A stretch of 57,500 nucleotides of DNA, from the NCBI GenBank assembly GCA_905221605.1, contig CAJNDS010000494.1:1-57500 (forward strand), in the 5' to 3' direction. The translations under genes were made by a program, and so were the position numbers. The notes below the pieces were generated by a model that saw nothing but the letters and a program-made list of their open reading frames with translations, was not told the origin of the DNA and ran no database searches. This document shows positions 32,352 to 42,331 of this stretch, piece after piece. Positions within the stretch are counted from its first letter, which is position 1, and each line of letters opens with the position of its first letter. This DNA is from Symbiodinium natans. Its lineage: Eukaryota > Sar > Dinophyceae > Suessiales > Symbiodiniaceae.

Positions 32352-32394
32352 CCACTATAGGCGAAGAACATTTGTGTTGCCGAATGCTCAAGCT
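32350..32394. repeat. A2 repeat of the PAT-like element
   Basis: 45 bp identical to A1 at 23941-23985. The following 35 bp (32395-32429) are C-rich and unique to this place. Confidence 0.85.
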
Positions 32395-32429
32395 CCCTCC
32401 CTGTCCCGCCCGGTGGTCAGGGTTGCTTC

Positions 32430-32539
32430 TGGTTCTCTTGAGGCCTTTGGCCTTTCGTTTGTACAGCGAGCTGCCTGTGCAGGCTACCTCGATGAACCTT
32501 CTTTGCAGTACGCGGCAGAAACAAGAGCGAATGAGCCTG
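32430..32539. repeat. B2 repeat, right end of the PAT-like element
   Basis: 110 bp, identical to B1, ending GAGCCTG; host sequence resumes with GTAATTCCGCG. Perfect identity suggests recent insertion or gene conversion. Confidence 0.9.
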
Positions 32540-33410
32540 GTAATTCCGCGTCCCTTGCGAAGTGCTACCCGGACTCTACTGTACGTCATTCACAACAAGA
32601 TGGAAGAGATTGATTAGCCTCTTGCGGAAAAGGTCAAGACCACACAAAACATTGTCTTCTCGCGAAGACACGGACAGCAAACCAACTGTTGTGATTGCCT
32701 TGCCGGATGGAACGAAGATTGAAGTGAAGCAAGGAAACAAAGTTGAATGTCACCGATACTGATTCGGAGCGTCAAAGTGCAGTGCATTGGTGCGTACAGT
32801 GTACAATTGGTATCGTCATGTGTATTTCTCAGCGCCTGTGATTTCATGGTTGGTTTGATGGTATTTTTTTCGTATGGCTTACAGTACAAACAGATTGAGA
32901 ACAACTCTGTGCAATTGAGTGCCACTTCTGGACTGTTTTCGAGCTTCTGGATGTCCGCCCATTTTGCTCAGGACCATTGTTCGCGAGGACATTGTGTAAT
33001 GAACATTCCTGGCATGGTATGGGTTGCAGATGTGGTGATTATGGCTTGTGACTGTCAGTGCTTGCGATTTTGATTGCAATTGCATTTTCAGATGGACATT
33101 CTGCAAACATTGATGCCGGATGATTTTGACCTGCGTTGTGAACCATTTCTTCAGGTGTATTGGATGCATTTGACGGTGTTTCCACAATGGTTCTTTGCAT
33201 ATGCTTTTCAGACTGCATTGACTTCTGTTACTTTTGACCTGCTGGATTGTGTACAAGAGTTGATGACAGCTTGGGTTGTTTTGCAGATTGGCATTGCAAA
33301 AGTGAGCCCTCTGAGTCGCCATTCAAGTTCCGTAGTTTGTGCTTTGTTTTGTTCATTGCCGAAGTGGAAGCAAGATTTGGACGATTGACTGAAGTCTCGT
33401 CCAAGGGGCC
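32540..33410 (+). repeat. ATTG-rich block, right part
   Basis: Continues the composition of 15421-23940: about 20 ATTG in roughly 800 bp. Removing the PAT-like element joins GAT-TG to GTAATT and restores one ATTGG. No gene recognised; the short ORFs have no matching features. Confidence 0.55.
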
Positions 33411-33665
33411 GTGTTAGAGTAGAGCATTGCTTCCAGGCCACCAGTTGGCCCGGTCACATTGCTTGTGTGACATTGACAGATGACATTGTGTCACTCTTGA
33501 CTTGATTGGCTCAAGGTGCCAACAATGATTGGCTCAAGACTCATGAGACAAAGTGATTGTTGAGTGATTGCACTTGCTGTGAATCTTTGCTGTGTGTGTT
33601 GAGTGATGGAGACCAACGTTTGAACATGTACTTAGATTGTGCATTTCGCTTTTGTAAAATTTCAT
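33411..33665 (+). repeat. 255-bp dispersed repeat, copy 2
   Basis: Pairs with 17196-17450 over the full 255 bp with only scattered substitutions. The two TTGGCTCAAG motifs are at 33506 and 33529, again 23 bp apart. It is followed by TTAAGGGGGGGC, as the unit end before copy 1 is. Confidence 0.85.
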
Positions 33666-33838
33666 TAAGGGGGGGCTCAAGGGCTTTGACCCTTTGCCCC
33701 CCCCCCCCCCCCGAAGGGACCCCCTTTGAAGGGACCCCTTTGAAGGGGGGCTTAAGGGGGGCTTTAAGGGGGGCTTTAAGGGGGGCTTAAAGGGGGGCTT
33801 AAGCCCCCCTTTGTCCAAAGGGGGGGGGGCCCATTCTC
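33666..33838. repeat. G-rich/C-rich hairpin-forming tract
   Basis: TAAGGGGGGGC, then C15-16 (about 33698-33713), then repeated GAAGGGACCCC and (CTTAAGGGGGG)n or CTTTAAGGGGGG units, ending AAGCCCCCCTTTGTCCAAAGGGGGGGGG. The runs of 6-9 G and matching C runs allow hairpins or quadruplexes. The run lengths may be assembly-sensitive. Confidence 0.75.
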
Positions 33839-33840
33839 CT

Positions 33841-36437
33841 TCTCCTCCTCCGCCTCCTTCCGCGCGCGCGCGAGGGGACTCGCCTCATCATCACTCATGC
33901 ACCATTCACACACACCATTCACACGCACCATTCACGTACTCACTGAGTCTCACGCACACACACAGCACGTCACAGCACAGTGGGGGGCTCACTTCGCGTT
34001 GGCAAGCGCGGCAAATGTGTTCCTTCTCCTCAGTGCAACCGCTTATTGTGACAGGGGTCACTCCAAGGCATATGGTGCGCTTGCGAGGGGTGTCTTGCTG
34101 CAGGCTGCAAGAAGTTTCGAATCAAAGAGACCCTTTTTCAGATCCAATCGAATCAAAATGCCATATCCCTCCAATTTTTCCTGATGGAGAGAAGCCACCT
34201 GAAGTGGAACAGCAGCAAATCAAAGGCAGACCTGCAGACCCTGGCTAGATAATGATACGGCGACTCCTAGGCTTGATGGCTCACATGGCAGCTAGGAAGT
34301 CAAAAGACAAAAAATGTTCCCGATGGGATGGGAAGGTGCGTGACATGTCGACGGCCATTGACAACATGTTTATGCACGCAGCGAGACCGATAGCAACCCA
34401 TGTTTGACCAGACAAGGTAGAACCCGAAGTCAACCCAAAAAGAAGCGCACTGGGAGGTCTGGGAGGTCTCTTCGGTCCTCCACACTACCACAAACAAACC
34501 CAGCCAAAATGTCAAGACAAAACTATGAATCCCAGCCTTGCCTCACGCAAATGGCAATGTGCCAAATCAGCCAAGCTCCACATTCAGATGCCACTTGGCT
34601 TTGTGATTTTGCAAAAATGTATTGTCATTTCACTCTTCGATGGTTGTTGCTGATCCTGCTGGACCATTCTGCAGATATAGCGAGAATCGCCTCCTCGTAA
34701 GCCGGCAGGCTCAATGTCCTTCATCTCGTACTTGCCGCCGCTGTCACTCTGGGCCAAGCGCACTTCGATAGCGCACTTCGATTACTTCGACATGTCGCGT
34801 CATTTCTTTCCTGGACATGTCGGCTCAAGTCCACCTTTTGACTTCACCTTCCAGACATGCCTGGCAACGGCGGGTCCACTCGACTCACTCGAACCATCTT
34901 TCGCTGGCCTTCGAGTCGGTTTCCCTCCTGCCTGTATCTGGACACAAGTCAGTGATCTAACTCGTGAGGTAAATAATCAGGGTTACGGGTTCATTTGGTG
35001 TTTTGCAGAACTGGGCTGCGCAGCCCACAGAAGCACTGAAAAGATCTCAGCGTCACAGTGCTGAAATCCGACTTCGCAGAGAAGCGGCTCAGCCGAGACT
35101 GTAACCACACATTTCTGCACCGTTGCTTGCAGCTTTGCAGTCTGTTGTTACGAACAAACTTCGTAAACACCGTTTATTGGCCCCTGTAATGGAATGTGAC
35201 CTTCCGGATGGGTTGGAGCCAATGATTGTTTTTTCGTGAATTCCCGTGCGTTTTAAATCAGACCCTCGGATTATATGCGAAATCGCCCTACGTACGTTAT
35301 CGCATCCCGTTATGTTCTGTGTTTGCGGATTCACTTTTAGAAACAAGTAGTTCTATTTACCTTCGTATGCGGTTCATGCTTCAAATTAGCAAGGAGGTGT
35401 TGCCAAACCAGCCGAATTCTGGGATAGTGCAGGAACAACCTCCCAACCAGCCTTCTTCGCGTACAACGGCTTGTCTTCCATGCATGAGGAGACGTTTTGC
35501 CCAAAGCATGTGTGCGATATTTGGTGTGCGTCGTGGTTTGTGTCAAGCATGACTGTGCCGAATGTTGGTAAACTTTTTTCGGTCATGTGACAAGTTTTTA
35601 GTATATTGGTACAAACGTGGTTGGGTTGTTAGCTTGCATTCTTTGTCAGCTATTGCAATCCGGTAAGCGCAAAATGAGCAAAGTGACGTTCTGGTTGATG
35701 TTCCAACATGCCTTGTATGCTGCGATATTCGACCTTGGTTTGGCCCATGGTTTTGATGCAGGCCCCTTGAAAGACGATTTTGCCTTTTGTTGGGCATGTT
35801 GCGCCTCAGTAAGCGCAGGTCGTTCAAGTTGCCACGGAATCTTTATGGGATGGTGAGACCCAGGACAGAACCTTGTTTGGCTGTTGCCAACGCAGCTCCA
35901 TCAGTGCAGGAGTTTTGGGATTTGTGCAAGTCTTGTACATCAAACCGACAGGCGCTTCCCCCGGTGCTGCCTCGACGTGTCTGAAAATCCCAACCCTGAG
36001 GTGTTTTGCTTTACTACGGGCCTTTGCCTGGACGTGGACATAGTACGAAGCTTACGACAGTTTGAGCTTTGACAAGAAGTTGAAATCCTCTGTTTTCCGT
36101 GGCTGCTTGCTAGGATGCGCCGTCGGAGGTTCTATGGAATGCATGTGCGCAGCTCAGCTCAGCTGTTCTATTTGCATTCTTGATGCATTGTTCGGTAACA
36201 TGGCGGATGATGACTTATCTACTCTTGCTATTGTTGCCAGCGCCTGTCGGCTCATGTCATGTCGCTAAGTTGAGCATTGAGCATCTTCGGAGACTGCACT
36301 TGAGCAAATAAACATAAACGGGCATCTTTTTCTGTGTCTTGTGGCTTGGTTTCGTTGTTGCGTGCTTGGAAGCCCAAAGCGCCTGGGTAGATGCGCAGCT
36401 TGAATGGCACGCACGTTTTGGTCGTGCACGTTCATTC

Positions 36438-36438
<1 letters not shown>
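33841..36438. other. unassigned sequence with CA-rich start; weak ORFs only
   Basis: 33880-33980 is CA-rich (CACCATTCACA-type units and CACACACACA). 34980-36270 is somewhat more AT-rich and holds a run of short plus-strand ORFs in changing frames (for example 35617-35856, 35787-35984, 36062-36268) that could be exons or a decayed gene. I recognise no domain in any of them and splice sites cannot be fixed by eye. Confidence 0.3.

Positions 36439-36480
<42 letters not shown>
36439..36480. repeat. (GCT)14 trinucleotide repeat
   Basis: Fourteen uninterrupted GCT/CTG units; as CAG on the minus strand it would give polyglutamine in one frame, but no surrounding gene is evident. Confidence 0.9.
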
Positions 36481-36481
<1 letters not shown>

Positions 36482-39228
36482 ATGAGCTAGACGGCATGAC
36501 ATATTTAAGAAAGACTGCATAATTGTGCAATGGAGTTTCAGGGCGACTCCAGTGCCAAGCCGAGGCATGAACCCGCTGCTGATTCCAGAGTCGTGCCGCA
36601 CCAAAGGCATTCATCCTCCTGGTACGTCCCAAGAGGCACTTTCCATCGAGAGCTTCAGTGATCAATGCCGCAAATTCGGGGTGCGTTTTTGTCCTTGACA
36701 CGGCAGGAAATGGAAAGATGGGACCGAGATCTGTGATGGCACGCTTTCGGATCAAAAATGGTTGACAGGTGGTTTGTGTGCTCGTAGAGGACCATTTATA
36801 GCTGCTTCTCGTCCCACGAGCTTGTGCAGCGAACTTTGTGACCTCTCAAAGCATCTTTTCTTTTGCATGGAGCATAGACATGTGCAAGCATGATGCGGCA
36901 TACAGGCTTCTTAGGCGTTGACGTTGCGATAGACGTGATTAAGACGACGTCACTGTGCTGGGCGATGGCATATGGAATCAGCAGTTGCATGGAATGGGCA
37001 AAGCATTCAGCACCATTGCCGGAGCGTGGCAAGCTGTGGAAGCCTTTGGTTTAAGGCAGCGGCAGCTAGAATGGGTCCACCATAGGACATCTTTCTTTGT
37101 CTTTCCTTGTCAGTTCCAGGCTGGCAACTCCCGCCTTCTTGGAATGCTCAGAGGTTGCCACATTTGCCACATGGAGCTCTTCTGTGAACAGAGAGACGCA
37201 TGGGCTCCGATGCCAGGCTGCAGGATTCAGTTCAGAATGGACGGGGTTCCGAAGGCAAGACAGTTGTTTGCTGGCATGAACAACCATTGTTCAAATTCAG
37301 TTCTTGCGACTGTCGATCCTCGTTGGGTTACAAAGCACTGAAGCGTGTGTTTGTTGTGTCTGACAGGCGAGCCATAACCAGTGCTCAAAACGGCTGGCCA
37401 ACAACCAAGCTCTTTTCCTCGGATCCTTTCGGATGCAGCTTTTCCTAGCTTGGGGCGTAAGTCAAACGTAGGTGACGCAGGCCTCTGGACCCTGGGCTGG
37501 CGCTAGCAGCAGCCGAGCTGCTGGAGCTTTGGGGAAGGTTTGGCTTCGGCTTCGTTTGGTTTCCGTTTCTTTGACACGGAAGGAGCGCTTCGATGATGTG
37601 AGCACGGGACGGTCCTGGATTCATCCAGCTGGAGCTGTTTGGGAGCCGCTTGGATTTTGACTCTGTGCAGCACATTTAAGCATGCAGGGGGGCCATTGGG
37701 GCCATTGAGGTCATTTCGCACTGCTGATAGCCATGATGAAGCCCCCTTGCTGCCTCCTGATCTGCAGGCTTAAATTGTTTGTTCATCATTTGCTCTTTCG
37801 TATGCGCTGATGTACTTGCAGGTGATGACTTCAGGCGTCGGTGATGGTGGTGATGGCTGGCTAATCCGAAGCCAGCGCGGAGCTGCCAGAGGTCACATAT
37901 GCCGCTCGGGTGAAGCCGCGAAGTTGAGACCTTTGAGCTTTTGGCGTTGTCCCACCAAGAGCAAGGCCTTTACGGTTTGGTCACTGCGCTCTTCATCGCA
38001 TATCGACATGCTGTTCCACAGAAAGAGGTTGCATGGCACGCGATCAAGTCGCAAGCAACAGCGTCATGTGAGCCTCATGAGATTTCGTTGTCATCTGCAT
38101 GTATTGCAATGGTCCCGGCTACGATGCGCTTGTGACTTCGCATGTTCAGCCACGTTCAGCAGTTACCCACTATGGCTGAGGATGCGCACCGCCATCTCGA
38201 GTTGATCTTGTGGCTCCTGGGGGCAACAGAAGGTGAAGAGTGAAGTGAAGGCACGTGTGCATGTTTGTCCGCAAAGTGATGCACGAGGTGGTGAGCAGCT
38301 CTTTGACTTCATGGAGTCGACTTCCTGGCCGGTTCGGAGTATTGACGTGGAGTTGATGCTTGGATGCCAAGTCCCCATTGCACCGTCAGATAGGCAGCTT
38401 CTTGAGCTCCGCAGCCCCCATGCAAGGAACCTGGACATTGCCAAATCAAAGCAAGCTCCTCGCTTCGTGCGATTCTCGCAGATGCGCCTGCTGAGCACAG
38501 GCAGACCTCCCAAGGCTCTGGTACTGAATGCTTTGAAGCGCTTTCTGGATGACTATGAATTGCGAGGCATTGCCTGAACAAGATCTTCAATCGTCCCTTT
38601 GTTCGCTGGTGCTCCCTGACCTGGCTGTTTCTTGGTGAAGCTTAAAAGGTTGCACATCAATCGGGACTTTGCATACTATTGCGCACGGGGGCATACTGCC
38701 AGCTTTTATCCCCTCGCTTTGTTGTCTACCAGCGGTGCACTTTTCTCCTGATTACGACTATGCACGTGTGACAGACCAGTGACTTTTGATACTGTGCTTG
38801 CAGGCCCTGCACCTTTTGTTGCCATGGTTGCAGCACGTAACTTGAGGCAGCCTCTAGGCACAGTTGTCGAACAGTGATGGCCCGGGACACGCGAACCTAT
38901 AAGCATGCTTCGTTTACACCATGACAGCACGCGCGAGGAATGGTTGGGGTTGGGGTGAGGGTTCATAAAGTTGCAAATGCGTGGTGCACCTCCAGGCAAC
39001 CAGCCGAGCCTTTGCTGAACCAATGCAGTCGACGCCAGAGGAGGTACCTATAAAAGACTCCCGAAAAGAAAGGAGCATGAAACGAAGATGAGGTTGGCTT
39101 CATCTGGGGTGGTACGTTGGTCAAGAAATTCGCACTTTCATGATTTTTGTGCTGGGAGCTTCCACCTCTCTTCCCTTTGCCATGGCCTCCATCGCCTGCC
39201 GGATGGCTGTGGTGCGGTGGCAAATGGG
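36481..39228. other. unassigned sequence
   Basis: No recognisable gene. The plus-strand ORF ending at 38577 (about 38233-38577) has a mixed, protein-like composition (ELRSPHARNLDIAKSKQAPR) but starts at GTG and matches nothing I know. A GGTTGGGGTTGGGG tract lies at 38940-38957. Confidence 0.25.
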
Positions 39229-39274
39229 CGACATGATGCGACACGACGCGATGCGATGCGACTCGATGCGACAT
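39229..39274. repeat. GATGCGAC-type short tandem repeat
   Basis: Degenerate units GCGACATGATGCGACACGAC and CGATGCGATGCGACTCGATG. Confidence 0.6.
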
Positions 39275-41579
39275 GTGGGTACCACAGGCACATCATGTGG
39301 CCAAGATGGCGACACCCCGGCAAAGCTGTGATTTGCAGCTCAGCAGGGCGCAGTGCCTGTGCTCGTGGGAGTATTTCCTGCCAGGGGGGTTCTGATTGGT
39401 TGCCTCGTGCCGTATGTGCCCACTCGCTCTGGAGGATCCAGCGAACTGATGAGTTCAAATAGGAACATTCTACCCAAAGAGCCTTGCAAGAGAAGGCCTC
39501 TCTGTCATGCTATCGTACAGTTTTTGCTGTCGGTTCCGCGCCTGCATGAAGAATGCTGCTTCCGGTACTTTGCATGCTCGCCAGTGCTATGCATCTCGCA
39601 TGTGCATCTCCCACAGACACCATCTCCACAACATTTTTAGTTCCCCGTGATTTGAACGGCTTGATTTCGGTCTTCTGGACCTCAGTTTGGTGGTTTTACA
39701 TGGTTTCGCCTGAGCCTCCTTCCCAAGCTAAATAAACAAGACAAAATGCAACAGTCAGCTGGCAAGTGGTGTGATGCAATGTGTCCAAACTGTCGCGCTA
39801 AAGCAACAGGATGGACATTCCGGCGCGAGCAGGGTTCGTTGCTTTTGCCAACGTCGAACAGAAATAAAACGGCAACAACGTTCGAGCACTTGAGACTGCA
39901 GCTTCTGCTCCCATCAACATTTCGTCTCACGTTATGACGTCTAAGCCGTGCCAAGCAGCAAGACGCTTGGCAGAAACAAGTGGCCCTTTCCTTCAACCGC
40001 CAACTCCGATCGGTCCCTTCAGTCTGAGCATATCTCAGCATCTTCCAACGTGACAGCACTGAAAACTGAGGTTTTTGGGATTCACGGCGTGTCTTGGCAG
40101 AGTTCTTCCGGATCTCCGGGTTGCGGATGGGCGTGTCGCTCAGGCCACTTCCTTGGAGCCGGCTTCTGCCATCTACGCTGCCCAGAAGGCAGCAGCTAGC
40201 AACAACTAGCATCATCTAGCAACTAACCAGCCGTGAATTATGTACTATTCGCGACTTTGTTTAGCAACAGCCGCGGAAAAGCTGGATGATTCCCTACGAT
40301 TGCCGCGTCAGGCCATGAAGAGTGACTTGGGGTGCGTGTCCACTCCACCAAAGGCCAGACCCTGACAAGATGACAGCCTATGAAAGGGCAAGCATCACAT
40401 GGGGGGCATCACAAGGGTATCACAAGGGCATCACAAGGTCATCGCACAGAGTCCATCAGGTGAGATTTTATGGGCACCCATGCCCAAGCTATGCCAAGAC
40501 GGAGTATCTGTGCGAGTGGGCCAAAGTCCTTCCAGACTTCGCCGAGGCCAGTGTTGCTAGGGTTGTCAGGGTTTTTTTCTGCTTTGATTTCAGACGGATC
40601 AAGACATCTCGAGACATGTGTGGATGGTTGCCCCTGCTGCACGGAGAAGCACATCTTCCATAAGCATGCGGTCGGTACAACCGTCGGTGGCTAGTGTCCT
40701 ATATAGCCTGTCCCCGCAAAAGGAGGCCCGCCCGCACAAGTCCGGTTTGGACTTAGAATGGTCAAGCGCCCTCAGTACTCATGGCGAGCACGACCTCTGC
40801 GCAGTGCGCGTTTTCAACAGCAGCCCAGCCTGGAGTTTGACCGAAACTTTCTTGTGATCTAGAGTCATCTAGGTATTTCGAATACCGGTGGCCGGATTTG
40901 TGGGTTTGTGGTCAGCTAGCTGTTCGACACCAAAATACGCCGAGGGTTGACAGGGCACAGTTTGTCATTCGTTAAGGGATTCATGGCGTTCGCACGCTGC
41001 TTCAAACGTTTCCACACATGTTTCCAGATCTCACGAGCCGATGTCGCCACGACTCGCCGCTTACCTGCCACATGCAGCCGAGTGCAAACGAGCCGCGTGC
41101 AAATGCCATGCGCAACTGGGCGTTGTTCTAAACCCCCGCCGCCAGCACACATACGTTGCCTTCGTGCAACCAGGCGCCAAAAACCAACATGGCACAAGGG
41201 GGCGCAAGGGCGAGCGCAAGGGCTAGAAACCCCAAACTCTAAAATCAGGCCGCCTGCTAGAACTAACCCAGGCTCTCAAAGCGCTTCAGGTTTTTGTTTC
41301 CTGTGTGTTTCTGTTTTCTTGCCTTCTAGATAACTGCAACCTCTAGGCTCCAACATTTTCAGACTCTTTGAAAAGCTTTGGAATCCTTTTGAGCCTCCGA
41401 GGTTTCAACGGGTTCCCAACAGGCCTCCACTCTGTGAGCCTTGCAGCTCTCGGTCGCCATGGCCGCCTTGCCTAAAGCTCCACCCCGAGATTTTCGCACT
41501 GCGCCCCGGCCCAGATCGCGTGAAGAAATCCAGAACGATGCTTGGCAGGCACTTGACGCCAGAAGCATCACGGGAAAAA
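39275..41579. other. unassigned sequence
   Basis: No gene recognised. It contains an 11-bp minisatellite (40404-40447) and a short GCGCAAGGGC cluster at about 41195-41222. The 177-codon minus-strand ORF 39682-40215 looks like low-information shadow. Confidence 0.25.
40404..40447. repeat. 11-bp minisatellite, four copies
   Basis: GGGCATCACAA, GGGTATCACAA, GGGCATCACAA, GGTCATCGCAC. Confidence 0.75.
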
Positions 41580-41585
41580 AGGATG

Positions 41586-41636
41586 CGCCGGTAGAGTGCT
41601 AGCCTGCTGCGGTACTCTGCGGTTCGAGTCTAGAGG
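41586..41636 (+). other. possible tRNA-derived (pol III) relic
   Basis: GGTTCGAGTCT at 41621-41631 is close to a pol III B box, and GGTAGAGTGCTAGCC at 41590-41604 resembles the 3' half of a D arm. No anticodon stem can be formed between them, so it is not a working tRNA; a SINE remnant or chance are both possible. Confidence 0.2.
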
Positions 41637-41774
41637 TAGAAACAGAAACTTCAAGCTCTAGAGTCGTCCGTTACAAACGCTCCAACAATAACTCAGGATA
41701 GCCAAACACGATACGCGCGTCTAGTCGGACCCGCAAATTCAACCAGACCCTTACTCACAAGCTTTAAACGCGCC

Positions 41775-41800
41775 TAAACCCTAAGCCTGAAACCCTAAAC
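41775..41800. other. degenerate telomere-like motifs (CCCTAAA)
   Basis: TAAACCCTAAGCCTGAAACCCTAAAC. The motif matches the Arabidopsis-type telomere repeat; too short and degenerate for a telomere, perhaps an interstitial remnant. Confidence 0.25.
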
Positions 41801-41942
41801 ACGTATATTTTGATTGGGCTAAATGCGACTTCTGAAGGTTGAGGATTTAGAGCTTAGGGCCCCGGGCCTCTCAAGGCTCATCCCCAGCCTTTTGTACAAA
41901 CCTTAGGCCTGGGGCTTCGCGTGTGGCCGGCGTCGGGGGCCC

Positions 41943-42200
41943 CTACAGGGAAGCCCTTTGATCTAGGGGCATTACTGTGGTTTTCGGGGAAGTCAAAAGA
42001 TCTTCCGAGTAATTCCTAAAAAGCCCGAAGGCCAGGAGGAGATCCAAGCTTCCAGTTGTGATTTGCGCAGCCGCCAAAATTTGTGTATCTAAGCCAGCAT
42101 TGAGGAGGACACAAGTTGTTGTGAATGCCAGGAAACTTCCCAAAAGCGACAGGGGCGTCGCAACAAACAATAAAACTGGTTTGTACATGTCATGAAACAT
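41943..42200 (-). CDS. short hydrophobic ORF, possible exon or fragment
   Basis: 85 codons from ATG at 42198-42200 to the stop at 41943. Two hydrophobic stretches, each long enough to cross a membrane: VLLFVATPLSLLGSFLAFTT and ILAAAQITTGSLDLLLAFGL, joined by a short loop, then a polar tail beginning FRNYSEDL. The pattern looks more protein-like than neighbouring ORFs, but there is no recognised family, no clear splice sites and no neighbouring exon. It could be an exon of an unseen minus-strand gene or chance. Confidence 0.25.
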   Translation of the reverse strand: MFHDMYKPVLLFVATPLSLLGSFLAFTTTCVLLNAGLDTQILAAAQITTGSLDLLLAFGLFRNYSEDLLTSPKTTVMPLDQRASL

Positions 42201-42331
42201 CGATACCGGTGCTAAGCCTGTACTACAAACAGAGACAATCCAGCCGGATTACGGAACCATCGCTTCCAGTCCTAAGCTCGTACTATGTCCAGCCAGCTTG
42301 TGGAAACATCGCTTCCAGTCCATAGTACAAC
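42190..42331. repeat. three degenerate ~50-60-bp repeats
   Basis: Each begins GAAACATCG or GGAACCATCG, then CTTCCAGTCC or ATACCGGTGC, then TAAGC(C/T)(T/C)GTACTA; starts at about 42191, 42252 and 42301, the last truncated. Confidence 0.55.

Larger units (their letters stand above)
23941..32539 (+). mobile_element. PAT/DIRS-like tyrosine-recombinase retroelement with split direct repeats
   Basis: An 8.6-kb element. Left end A1 (23941-23985); right end B1-A2-B2 (32242-32351, 32350-32394, 32430-32539): the A1...B1-A2-B2 plan of PAT/Ngaro elements, which integrate through a circle by tyrosine recombinase. The B1/A2 junction equals the joined ends of the element. Left and right boundaries share only TG, and there is no target duplication, as expected for this mechanism. 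Contents: gag-like ORFs, RT, RNase H with inserted methyltransferase-like domain, tyrosine recombinase. Several frameshifts mark it as a decayed copy, or as a copy with assembly errors. Confidence 0.85.

Noticed and set aside
23941-32539. Classical DIRS1 element with inverted terminal repeats
   Set aside because: The terminal repeats are direct and split (A1...B1-A2-B2), which is the PAT/Ngaro layout; no inverted termini were found.
39682-40215. 177-codon minus-strand ORF as a gene
   Set aside because: No domain, no conserved pattern, Cys/Arg/Ser-rich as expected for a shadow ORF in this composition.
41586-41636. Functional tRNA gene
   Set aside because: B-box-like sequence present, but acceptor and anticodon stems cannot be formed.
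41775-41800. Telomere end
   Set aside because: Only about two to three degenerate CCCTAAA units; no array.
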